A DNA stretch of 64,000 nt, from contig NZ_FOFJ01000006.1 of assembly GCF_900110885.1 (NCBI RefSeq), positions 62,001 through 126,000 on the forward strand, read 5' to 3'. Of this stretch, positions 24,367-31,365 are shown piece by piece. Source of the stretch: Azotobacter beijerinckii. Its GTDB lineage: Bacteria; Pseudomonadota; Gammaproteobacteria; Pseudomonadales; Pseudomonadaceae. How positions within the stretch are numbered: the stretch's first letter is position 1; each line of letters begins with the position of its first letter. The translations under genes and the position numbers were made by a program. The notes under the pieces were generated by a model. That model was not told where the DNA came from, ran no database searches, and worked only from the letters and a program-made list of their open reading frames with translations.

Positions 24367-26085
24367 TCAGGCATCCATCCACAGCGCCAGGTGTTCGACG
24401 ACCGGGCCCAGGGCCAGGGCCGGCACGTAGTTGAGCAGGCCGAACAGCAGCACGGTGCCGATCAGCAGGGCCACGAACAGGGGGGTATGGGTGGGCAGGG
24501 TTCCGGCGGTCGCGGCGATCCGTTTCTTGGCGGCGAGGGCGCCGGCCATGGCCAGTACCGGGACGATCACCCCGAAGCGCCCGAGCCACATGACCGCCGC
24601 CAGCAGCAGGTTGTAGAACGGGGTGTTGGCGGACAGGCCGGCGAAGGCGCTGCCGTTGTTGTTGCCCGCCGAGGTGAGGGAGTAGAGGATCTCCGAGAAA
24701 CCGTGGGCGCCGGGGTTGGCGATACCCGCCCGGCCGGCTTCCGTGCTCACCGCGAGGGCCGTGCCGAGAAGCACCAGCAGGGGGGTGACGAGGATGGCGA
24801 GGGCGCTCATCTTCATCTCGTGGGTTTCGATCTTCTTGCCCAGGTACTCGGGGGTGCGGCCGATCATCAGGCCGGCGATGAACACCGCCAGGACGGCGAA
24901 CACCAGCATGCCGTAGAGGCCGCTGCCGACGCCGCCGAACACCACCTCGCCGAGTTGCATGTTGGCCAGCGGCACCAGGCCGCCCAGCGGCGTGAAGGAG
25001 TCGTGCATGGCGTTCACCGCACCGCAGGAGGCGGCGGTGGTGATAGTCGCGAAGAGCGCCGAGTCGGCGATGCCGAAGCGGGTTTCCTTGCCCTCCATGT
25101 TGCCGCCGGCCTGCCCGTCGCCGGCCGCCTGATCCACGCCGAGGGCGGCCAGGCGCGGGTTGCCCTGCTGCTCGAAGCTCATTGCCGCCCCGGCGGCGAC
25201 CACGAACAGCAGGGTCATCGCCGTCAGGACGGCCCAGCCCTGGCGGGTGTCGCCGACCATGCGCCCGAAGGTGACGCAGAGCGCCGCGGGAATCAGGAAG
25301 ATCGCCAGCATCTGCACGAAGTTGGTCAGAGGGGTGGGGTTCTCGAAGGGATGGGCCGCGTTGGCGTTGAAGAAGCCGCCGCCGTTGGTGCCCAGCATCT
25401 TGATCGCCTCCTGGGAGGCCACCGGCCCCATCGCCAGCAGCTGCGGCCCGGACTGGGCCGGATCGAGGGTGGCTGCCTCGCGGTAGGCGTCGAAATTCTG
25501 GATGACGCCCTGGCCGACCAGAAACACCGCCATCGCCAGGGAAAGGGGCAAGAGCAGGTAGAGCGTGGCGCGGGTCAGGTCCACCCAGGCGTTGCCGAGC
25601 GTCGCCGCGCTGTGGCGGGCGAAACCGCGGATCAGGGCGATCGCCACCGCGATGCCGGTCGCCGCCGAGAGGAAATTCTGCACAGTCAGGCCGAGCATCT
25701 GCACCAGGTAACCCAGGGTCGATTCCCCGGCGTAACCCTGCCAGTCGGTGTTGGTGACGAAGCTCACCGCCGTGTTGAACGCCGAGTCCGGCGCGACGGC
25801 AGCCATCTGCTGGGGGTTCAGGGGCAGCACGGCCTGCAGGCGCTGCAGCCCGTAGACGGCCAGTACGCCGAGAACGTTGAACAGCAGCAGCGCCAGGGCA
25901 TAGCGCAGCCAGCCCATTTCCTCGTCGGGACGCACGCCGCACAGGCGGTAGAGACCGCTCTCCAGCGGCCGCGTCCAGCGCAGCCGGCCCTCCATGAGGT
26001 GCGCGATGTAGAGGCCCAGGGGTTTCGTCGTCGACAGCAGGACGGCCAGGAAGGCCCCGAGCAGCAGCCAGGCATGCAGGCTCAT
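24367..26085 (-). CDS. kdpA: Potassium-transporting ATPase subunit KdpA
   Basis: Ion-channel-like subunit that selects K+ in KdpFABC. 572 residues, about ten membrane helices. The four degenerate P-loops typical of the family can be recognised: [56 protein letters not shown] and [17 protein letters not shown]. Its ATG overlaps the kdpF stop (ATGA), so they are translationally coupled. Confidence 0.98.
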   Translation of the reverse strand: MSLHAWLLLGAFLAVLLSTTKPLGLYIAHLMEGRLRWTRPLESGLYRLCGVRPDEEMGWLRYALALLLFNVLGVLAVYGLQRLQAVLPLNPQQMAAVAPDSAFNTAVSFVTNTDWQGYAGESTLGYLVQMLGLTVQNFLSAATGIAVAIALIRGFARHSAATLGNAWVDLTRATLYLLLPLSLAMAVFLVGQGVIQNFDAYREAATLDPAQSGPQLLAMGPVASQEAIKMLGTNGGGFFNANAAHPFENPTPLTNFVQMLAIFLIPAALCVTFGRMVGDTRQGWAVLTAMTLLFVVAAGAAMSFEQQGNPRLAALGVDQAAGDGQAGGNMEGKETRFGIADSALFATITTAASCGAVNAMHDSFTPLGGLVPLANMQLGEVVFGGVGSGLYGMLVFAVLAVFIAGLMIGRTPEYLGKKIETHEMKMSALAILVTPLLVLLGTALAVSTEAGRAGIANPGAHGFSEILYSLTSAGNNNGSAFAGLSANTPFYNLLLAAVMWLGRFGVIVPVLAMAGALAAKKRIAATAGTLPTHTPLFVALLIGTVLLFGLLNYVPALALGPVVEHLALWMDA

Positions 26086-26174
26086 GAAAAGTCCTCCGGC
26101 TTGAGGAGGGCTGCCAGCAGATAGACCAGCAGGCCGGCGGCCGCGACGCCGCCCAGCACATAGGGCCAGCTCAT
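26082..26174 (-). CDS. kdpF: KdpF, small stabilising subunit
   Basis: 30-residue single-helix peptide starting [20 protein letters not shown] and ending LLKPEDFS, the classic KdpF pattern. It stabilises the KdpABC complex at the inner membrane. It is tightly packed: its ATG overlaps the stop of the small ORF upstream, and its stop overlaps the kdpA ATG, both as ATGA. Confidence 0.92.
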   Translation of the reverse strand: MSWPYVLGGVAAAGLLVYLLAALLKPEDFS

Positions 26175-26263
26175 CGGCGGCCTCCCAGGCGGTCGCAGCC
26201 GACCGCCAGTCCCACCGCCAGCGCGAAGAGCAGGCCGATGGCGCCCAGGTAGACGAGATCCAT
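26171..26263 (-). CDS. Unannotated 30-residue membrane peptide leading the kdp operon
   Basis: First ORF of the kdp transcript. ATG 26263 is preceded by an excellent ribosome site, AAGGAGG, six bases away. It reads [20 protein letters not shown] and ends GCDRLGGRR: one hydrophobic helix with an acidic N-terminus and a basic C-terminal tail, implying an in/out topology opposite or complementary to KdpF. Its TGA overlaps the kdpF ATG. The strong ribosome site and coupling argue it is translated. Short hydrophobic ORFs ahead of kdpF occur in other proteobacterial kdp operons, from memory, without an assigned role. It could be an extra subunit, a leader peptide promoting kdpF translation, or both. 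Confidence 0.75.
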   Translation of the reverse strand: MDLVYLGAIGLLFALAVGLAVGCDRLGGRR

Positions 26264-26348
26264 GAATCCTCCTTGCGGATTCGCTCAATCGGTACTGGTC
26301 ATGCTAGGCAGGGCGCTATCAAAAGGTTCGAAAAAAGACGGGGCGGCG

Positions 26349-26368
26349 GATAAAGAACCTATAAAAAA
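26349..26368 (-). promoter_or_regulatory. Putative KdpE-binding site upstream of kdp operon
   Basis: On the minus strand this reads TTTTTTATAGGTTCTTTATC followed by CGCCGCCCCG. That resembles the T-rich element plus GC tail bound by KdpE ahead of E. coli kdpFABC. It is 86 bases upstream of the first kdp ATG. A TAGCAT at 26306-26301 could be the -10, with no good -35, as expected for an activator-dependent promoter. The assignment is by pattern only. Confidence 0.45.
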
Positions 26369-26486
26369 CCGGCGAAAGCTTCGGCCGACGGGATTCTTTA
26401 CCCGACGCTTACCCAATCCTGACCCCACCCTTGCGTCCCGACTGGCACCATCGGCGGTTGTTCCGATCGTTGCGGGAGTCGTGCAA

Positions 26487-27710
26487 ATGCCGAAATCCAT
26501 CTTCTTGCGTCTTTCCCTGCCGTTGGTCTTCGGTGCCGCGCTGGCCGCCTGCGCCGGGCGTCCCGAACCGCCCGGGCCGCCCGGTGAAAGCCTCGAGCGT
26601 TACCAGGAGGGCGCCTATAGGCCGGCCGCGCGGCTGCCGGTGCGCGGCTGGGATGCCGAGTGGCAGGTCGCCGGGCAGGTGGTCGAGGTCAGCTGGATGG
26701 TGCCGGAGCAGGCCCAGGGCGCACCGCTGATCCTCTACCTGCCGGGGCTCGGCGAGGGCAGCCGGGCCGGTGCGCAATGGCGCCGGGCCTGGGCCGAGGC
26801 CGGCTACGCGGTGCTCTCGGTACAGCCGCAGCCCTACGGTCGGGCGGTCTATTCCACTCCCGAGGCGCAGGCGGGGGTGTTTCGTTCCCTGGCGCAGAAA
26901 AGCTTTGCCGAGCCGGCCCTGGCGGCGCGCATCGCGGTGCTCGACCAGGTGCTGGCGGAGCTGCGCAGCCGGGCGAAGGCCGGCGAGCCGAGCCTGGCCG
27001 GCGTCGACTGGCAGACGCTGGCGGTGGCCGGCTTCGACCTCGGCGCGCAGACCGCCGCCGCCCTGGCCGGCGAGCGCGCGGCCGGGGAAGCGGCGCCGGT
27101 CGGCTGGCAGCCGAAGGCGGCGATCCTGCTCAGTCCCTACGTGGCCGAGGAAAGCGGAGTCGGGCGTTTCGGACGCATTGGCACGCCGCTGCTGGCGGTC
27201 ACCGGGCCGCGCGACGAAGACCCCTTCGGCTGGGTGGACCCGCCATCCCGCCGCCAGCGGCTCTGGCAGGGACTGCGGGTATCCGGCAGCTATCAGCTGG
27301 TTGCCGACGAAGCCACGCACCGCGTGCTGGGCGGCTCGTTCGAGGTCATGCCGGGGCCGGGCGGCGGACGCGAAGGCGGACGTCCGGCGGGTGGGCGAGC
27401 TGAGGGCGGCGGAGGACCCGGCGGAGGCGGCGGCGGGCACGGAGGCGGAGCCCCAGGCGGTGGCGGAGAGGGGGGCGGGCGCGGCGGTCGTCCCGGCGGC
27501 AAGGGCGGCGGTCCCGGCGGGGGCAGTCGGCTGGGCCACGGCCAAGGGGCGGAGGAGCGCGTCGATCCGCGTCAGATGACCAGCCTGCTGACGCTCAGCC
27601 TGGCCTTCCTCGACGCCCGGGTGCGCGACGCCGCGCCGGCCCGCCTGTGGCTGGAGCGCGATGCCGCCCAGTGGCTGGAAGCGACCGGCCGGCTCGAACG
27701 GAAGCCATAG
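26487..27710 (+). CDS. Lipoprotein with alpha/beta-hydrolase-like domain, possible double frameshift
   Basis: 407 residues from ATG 26487 (GGGAG upstream). The signal sequence ends in lipobox LAAC, so it should be a lipid-anchored envelope protein. An alpha/beta-hydrolase-like region follows: LILYLPGLGEGSRAGAQWRR, AVLSVQPQPYG, and AVAGFDLGAQTAAALAG, where the nucleophile elbow has Asp184 in place of serine. ILLSPYVAEES, LLAVTGPRDEDPFGW and ATHRVLGGSF fit the rest of the fold. Residues about 290-354 are almost pure glycine with Arg, Pro and Glu. Over that stretch the reading frame has poor GC3, while the +1 frame has near-total GC3, suggesting compensating G-run indels at 27353-27356 and 27546-27549. 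The stop codon lies in the inverted-repeat element. It diverges from kdp; function unknown. Confidence 0.7.
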   Translation: MPKSIFLRLSLPLVFGAALAACAGRPEPPGPPGESLERYQEGAYRPAARLPVRGWDAEWQVAGQVVEVSWMVPEQAQGAPLILYLPGLGEGSRAGAQWRRAWAEAGYAVLSVQPQPYGRAVYSTPEAQAGVFRSLAQKSFAEPALAARIAVLDQVLAELRSRAKAGEPSLAGVDWQTLAVAGFDLGAQTAAALAGERAAGEAAPVGWQPKAAILLSPYVAEESGVGRFGRIGTPLLAVTGPRDEDPFGWVDPPSRRQRLWQGLRVSGSYQLVADEATHRVLGGSFEVMPGPGGGREGGRPAGGRAEGGGGPGGGGGGHGGGAPGGGGEGGGRGGRPGGKGGGPGGGSRLGHGQGAEERVDPRQMTSLLTLSLAFLDARVRDAAPARLWLERDAAQWLEATGRLERKP

Positions 27711-27975
27711 GGCCTGCTGACACTACTACACGGCCGCGACGGAGCCCGTTTTTGCGCGAGGCTAGGCGCGAGACGCGAAGTTTGGTCGTTCCAAATGAGC
27801 CGTCGAGCAACGACACATCGCGCAAAAACAGGCCCGTCCCTTCGGGTTGCGCGGCAAATGGCGCCATGCGTCGTTGCGGGACTTGGCAAGGGAGCGCCAT
27901 TCCCTGCGTCCCGCGCCTAGCCTGGCGCCATTTGGCGCAGCAACGCGGTTCGTGAAGTAGTGTCAACAGGCCCTA
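27708..27975. mobile_element. MITE-like inverted-repeat element, 268 bp
   Basis: The 25-base ends are near-perfect inverted repeats (23 of 25 match): the left end starts TAGGGCCTGCTGACACTAC and the right end, read on the minus strand, starts TAGGGCCTGTTGACACTAC. The interior has no gene but contains further partly inverted segments (GGCTAGGCGCGAGACGC near the left, its counterpart near the right; CAAATGGCGCCATGCGTCGT). No target duplication is obvious beyond the terminal TA. It provides the stop codons of both flanking convergent genes and could fold into a bidirectional terminator. The structure is a non-autonomous element; no family name is assigned. Confidence 0.7.
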
Positions 27976-28382
27976 TCCTGGCCGGCCAGCTCGCGCATCC
28001 GCTGCAGCACGGCGTTCAGGCCGTTGCTGCGCGACGGCGAGAGCTGGCGGGACAGGCCGAGGCGGGCGAACCAGTCGGGCAGGTCCACCGCCTGCAGCTC
28101 TTCCGCCGTCAGCCCCTCGACCCGCGCCAGCAGCACGGCCAGCAGACCGCGCAGCAGGCGCGCATCGCTGCCGGCGCGAAAATGCCAGCGGCCGTCCTGC
28201 CGTTCGCCGAGCAGCCAGACCTGGCTTTCGCAGCCGTGCACCCGATGGGCCTCGCAGCGTTCCTCGTCGCCCAGCGGCTCCAGGCGCTCGCCCCACTGCA
28301 GCAGCAGGCGCGCGCGCTGCTCCCAGCCGGGGCATTGGGCGAAGGCTTCCAGGGCCTCGCATGCGGCGGCGGGCAGGTTCAT
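27963..28382 (-). CDS. csdE: SufE-family sulfur acceptor CsdE
   Basis: 139-residue sulfur-transfer partner of the cysteine desulfurase CsdA. Active-site C51 sits in VHGCESQVWL; the C-terminal LGLSRQLSPSRSNGLNAVLQRMR is the SufE/CsdE signature. ATG 28382 overlaps the csdA stop (ATGA). The last codons and the stop, reading QDRAC then TGA, come from the end of the inverted-repeat element, so the native C-terminal tail has probably been replaced. Together with CsdA it should feed TcdA in ct6A formation. Confidence 0.9.
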   Translation of the reverse strand: MNLPAAACEALEAFAQCPGWEQRARLLLQWGERLEPLGDEERCEAHRVHGCESQVWLLGERQDGRWHFRAGSDARLLRGLLAVLLARVEGLTAEELQAVDLPDWFARLGLSRQLSPSRSNGLNAVLQRMRELAGQDRAC

Positions 28383-29584
28383 CGCAGCAGCGCCAGGGCG
28401 TGGTGGAGGGCGGCGAAGAAGCGCTCCAGATCGTCCCCTTCGCTGTACAGACCGAGCGACACGCGCAGCGCGCCGGTCCGGCCGAGGCAGCGCAGCAGCG
28501 GCATGGCGCAGTGCTGGCCGGCGCGCACGGCGATGCCCTGTTCGCCGAGCAGCTGCGCCAGGTCGGCGTTGTGCACGCCCTCCACGACGAAACTGGCCAG
28601 CGCGGTGTGCGGCTCGGCGAGCAGCTGCAGGCCGTCGAAGGCGCGCAGCCCGGCGAGCAGGCGCGCGTGCAGGGCTGCCTCGTGGGCGGCGACGGCTTCG
28701 CCGTCCAGTCCGTCGAGATAGTCGAGGGCGGCGCCGAGGGCGATGGCCGGACCGATCGCCGGGGTGCCGGCCTCGAAGCCCAGCGGTGCGGGGCGAAAGC
28801 GCGCGCTGTGGTAGTCGGCCTGCTGGACCATCTCGCCGCCGAACTGCCAGTGGCGCAGGCGCTCCAGCGCCAGCGGGCGGCCGTAGAGCACGCCGATGCC
28901 GTCCGGGCCGTAGAGCTTATGCGCGGAGAACACGTAGAAGTCGCAGGCCAGCGCCTGCAGGTCGTGGCGGCCGTGGACCACGCCCTGGGCGCCGTCGACC
29001 ACGCTCAGCGCGCCTTGGGCGCGGGCCAGGGCGAGCAGCGCCTCGAGCGGCTGCCAGCGGCCGAGCACGTTGGACAGCTGGCTGACCGCGAGCAGTCGGG
29101 TGCGCGGGCCGATCAGTCGCTCGGCCTGCTCCAGGTCGATGTCGCCGGCGGCATCCAGCGGCAGCACCACCAGCTCCAGGCCGCGACGCTGCGCCAGCTG
29201 CTGCCAGGGCAGCAGGTTGGCGTGGTGCTCCAGGGCGCCGACGGCGATCTGGTCGCCCGCGGCGAACAGGTGTTCGAGGCCGTAGGCGAGCAGGTTGATC
29301 GATTCGGTGGCGCTGCGGGTGAAGACGATCTGTTCGGCGCTGTCGGCATTCAGCCAGGCGGCGACCTTCGCCCGTGCGCCCTCGAAGGCCAGGGTGGCGC
29401 GCTCGCCGGGGGCGTGCTGGGCGCGGTGCACGTTGGCCGCGCCGCCGGCGTAGTAGCCGAGCAGGGCGTCCAGCACCGCCTGCGGCTTCTGCGCAGTGGC
29501 GGCGCTGTCCAGGTAGGTCTGGCAGTCCCGGCCGAAGGCGGCGAAGGCCGGAAAGTCGGCGCGCCAGGGTGAAGGAAGGGACAT
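28379..29584 (-). CDS. csdA: Cysteine desulfurase CsdA
   Basis: PLP enzyme removing sulfur from L-cysteine as a persulfide. 401 residues from ATG 29584 (MSLPSPWRADFPAF); an upstream in-frame extension of 12 codons lacks family features. Motifs: YLDSAATAQKP, NVHRAQHAPGERAT, FTRSATESINLLAY, VDGAQGVVHG, the PLP lysine K223 in FSAHKLYGPDG, and the catalytic C359 in RAGQHCAMPLL with the short loop of group II (SufS/CsdA) enzymes. It is coupled to csdE. The position between csdE and dapD matches PA3667. Confidence 0.95.
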   Translation of the reverse strand: MSLPSPWRADFPAFAAFGRDCQTYLDSAATAQKPQAVLDALLGYYAGGAANVHRAQHAPGERATLAFEGARAKVAAWLNADSAEQIVFTRSATESINLLAYGLEHLFAAGDQIAVGALEHHANLLPWQQLAQRRGLELVVLPLDAAGDIDLEQAERLIGPRTRLLAVSQLSNVLGRWQPLEALLALARAQGALSVVDGAQGVVHGRHDLQALACDFYVFSAHKLYGPDGIGVLYGRPLALERLRHWQFGGEMVQQADYHSARFRPAPLGFEAGTPAIGPAIALGAALDYLDGLDGEAVAAHEAALHARLLAGLRAFDGLQLLAEPHTALASFVVEGVHNADLAQLLGEQGIAVRAGQHCAMPLLRCLGRTGALRVSLGLYSEGDDLERFFAALHHALALLR

Positions 29585-29657
29585 GGTCGGCGCTGCTGTG
29601 ATGATGAAGGAAATCGGCAAAATCGCCGGCGATCACTGATTGGAGCGATGCAATCCA

Positions 29658-29724
29658 GTGTAGGAGCGAGCCTGCTCGCGATCCAGGCCGTTCGGGCACA
29701 TCGCCAGCAGGCTGGCTCCTACGT
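29658..29724. repeat. Paired REP element (REPIN/BIME-like)
   Basis: Two inverted REP units: TAGGAGCGAGCCTGCTCGCG, a short centre, then GCCAGCAGGCTGGCTCCTAC; the 22-base arms match at 20 positions after inversion. The sequence type (GTAGGAGCGAGCNTGCTCGCG) is the common Pseudomonas REP. It lies in the 154-base gap between dapD and csdA on the dapD 3' side, where it can stabilise or terminate transcripts. Confidence 0.85.
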
Positions 29725-29738
29725 TCGGGCGCTGCGAA

Positions 29739-30773
29739 TCAGTTGTGGGCGTGCAGCGCTTCGTTCAGCTCGATGGCCGACTTGTGGGTCTTGCACTCCA
29801 CCGCGCCGGTCAGCGAGTTGCGGCGGAACAGCAGATCCGGCTGGCCGGCCAGCTCGCGGGCCTTGACCACCTTGACCAGCGCGTCCTTGCCGTCGAGCAG
29901 GTTGACCTTGGTGCCGGCGGTGACGTAGAGGCCGGACTCCACGGTGTTGCGGTCGCCCAGCGGGATGCCGATGCCGGCGTTGGCGCCGATCAGGCAGCCC
30001 TCGCCGACGGAGATGACGATGTTGCCGCCGCCCGACAGGGTGCCCATGGTCGAGCAGCCGCCGCCGAGGTCGGAGCCCTTGCCGACGAACACCCCGGCCG
30101 AGACGCGGCCCTCGATCATCCCCGGACCTTCGGTGCCGGCGTTGAAGTTGACGAAGCCCTCGTGCATCACCGTGGTGCCCTCGCCGATGTAGGCGCCCAG
30201 GCGGATCCGCGCGCTGTCGGCGATGCGCACCCCGGACGGCACCACGTAGTCGGTCATCTTCGGGAACTTGTCCACCGAGAAGACTTCCAGCAACTCGCCC
30301 TTCAGGCGCGCTTCCAGCTGGCGGGCCGGCAGTTCGGCGAGGTCGATGGCGCCCTGGCTGGTCCAGGCCACGTTGGGCAGCAGCGGGAAGATCCCGGCGA
30401 GGTTCTGCCCGTGCGGCTTGACCAGCCGGTGGGAGAGCAGGTGCAGCTTGAGGTAGGCCTCCGGGGTGGAGGTCGGCGCGGTGTCCTCGGCCAGCAGGGT
30501 GGCGACCAGCGGCTTCTGGGCCTCGGCCAGGCGGGTGAGTAGCGCGGACTGGACCGGGTCGATGCTCTTCAGCGCCTTGGCCAGCTCGGCGGCCCGGTCG
30601 GTGTCGATGGCGATCGCCTGGTTGCCGCCTTCGTAGCCGAGGATCGGCGCGGCCGCGGCGACCAGCTCGGCGGCCGGCGTGAGCAGCGGCAGGGCGTAGA
30701 AGACTTCCAGCCAGGCGCCCTGGCGGTTCTGGGTGCCGATGCCGAAGGCCAGGCTGAACAGGGTAGTGGACAT
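29739..30773 (-). CDS. dapD: Tetrahydrodipicolinate N-succinyltransferase
   Basis: Succinylates tetrahydrodipicolinate with succinyl-CoA, the first step of the succinylase branch of diaminopimelate synthesis. 344 residues, the long Pseudomonas-type DapD. An N-terminal globular part (MSTTLFSLAFGIGTQNRQG) precedes a left-handed beta-helix of hexapeptide repeats (VRIADSARIRLGAYIGEGTTVM through IVISVGEGCLIGANAGIGIPLGD). A REP element follows its stop. Same order as PA3666 next to csdA. Confidence 0.97.
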   Translation of the reverse strand: MSTTLFSLAFGIGTQNRQGAWLEVFYALPLLTPAAELVAAAAPILGYEGGNQAIAIDTDRAAELAKALKSIDPVQSALLTRLAEAQKPLVATLLAEDTAPTSTPEAYLKLHLLSHRLVKPHGQNLAGIFPLLPNVAWTSQGAIDLAELPARQLEARLKGELLEVFSVDKFPKMTDYVVPSGVRIADSARIRLGAYIGEGTTVMHEGFVNFNAGTEGPGMIEGRVSAGVFVGKGSDLGGGCSTMGTLSGGGNIVISVGEGCLIGANAGIGIPLGDRNTVESGLYVTAGTKVNLLDGKDALVKVVKARELAGQPDLLFRRNSLTGAVECKTHKSAIELNEALHAHN

Positions 30774-30812
30774 GGGGGCGTTCCTTGTTGCTGATTCGTG
30801 AGGGCGCGGGCT

Positions 30813-31169
30813 TCAGGCCAGCGCGGCGGAGTAGAGGTCCGGCTTGAAGCCGACCAGGGTGCGCTCGCCGAGATCGAGCACCGGGCGTTTGATCATCGAG
30901 GGCGCGGCGAGCATCAGCTCGATGGCCTTGGCCTGATCAAGATCGGCCTTCTGTGTGTCATCCAGTTTGCGGAAGGTGGTCCCGGCACGATTGAGCACGA
31001 CCTGCCAGCCGTGCTCGGCACACCATTTCTCCAGATGGGCGCGGTCGATGCCGGCGCTCTTGTAGTCGTGGAAGCGGTAGGTCACACCCTGCTCGTCGAG
31101 CCAGGCGCGGGCCTTCTTCATGGTGTCGCAGGCCTTGATGCCGTAGAGGACCGGGGTTCCGTCTGTCAT
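30813..31169 (-). CDS. ArsC/Spx-like family protein (YffB type)
   Basis: 118 residues from ATG 31169; thioredoxin-like ArsC family. VLYGIKACDTMKKARAWLDEQG shows a single N-terminal cysteine in the CDTM context typical of YffB/Spx-like proteins. DYKSAGIDRAHLEKWC, NRAGTTFRKLDD and SMIKRPVLDLGERTLVGF complete the fold. True arsenate reductase activity is doubtful; the role is unknown. It lies upstream of dapD, 39 bases away, probably in one transcript, as with PA3664 and PA3666. It diverges from the SMC operon. Confidence 0.85.
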   Translation of the reverse strand: MTDGTPVLYGIKACDTMKKARAWLDEQGVTYRFHDYKSAGIDRAHLEKWCAEHGWQVVLNRAGTTFRKLDDTQKADLDQAKAIELMLAAPSMIKRPVLDLGERTLVGFKPDLYSAALA

Positions 31170-31282
31170 CTGGAGATCGTGTCGTCGGGAAAGAGGGCGG
31201 GAATTATGCCACGTCGAGTCCGCGCCGGCCGCAGATTGAAAGTGAACGCGAAGAAGCCGGCCGGGGGAAAAGACCCGGCCCC

Positions 31283-31310
31283 TTCGCAAATCCCGTTCAG
31301 ACGCTACACT
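31283..31310 (+). promoter_or_regulatory. Putative promoter of the SMC/nuclease operon
   Basis: TTCGCA (31283-31288), a 16-base spacer, TACACT (31305-31310), giving a leader of roughly 50 bases. A 7-bp hairpin (31259-31265 / 31274-31280, GGCCGGG / CCCGGCC) lies just upstream. Match quality is modest. Confidence 0.35.
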
Positions 31311-31365
31311 TCGTCCCCCCCTTTCGGTTCGCGACCGCACTCCACCGTTTCCCTGAAGGACCCGC

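Noticed and set aside
24357..24374. Upstream ATG (24374) as the kdpB start
   Set aside because: It would overlap kdpA; ATG 24356 has a ribosome site at proper spacing and gives the usual N-terminus. Not fully excluded.
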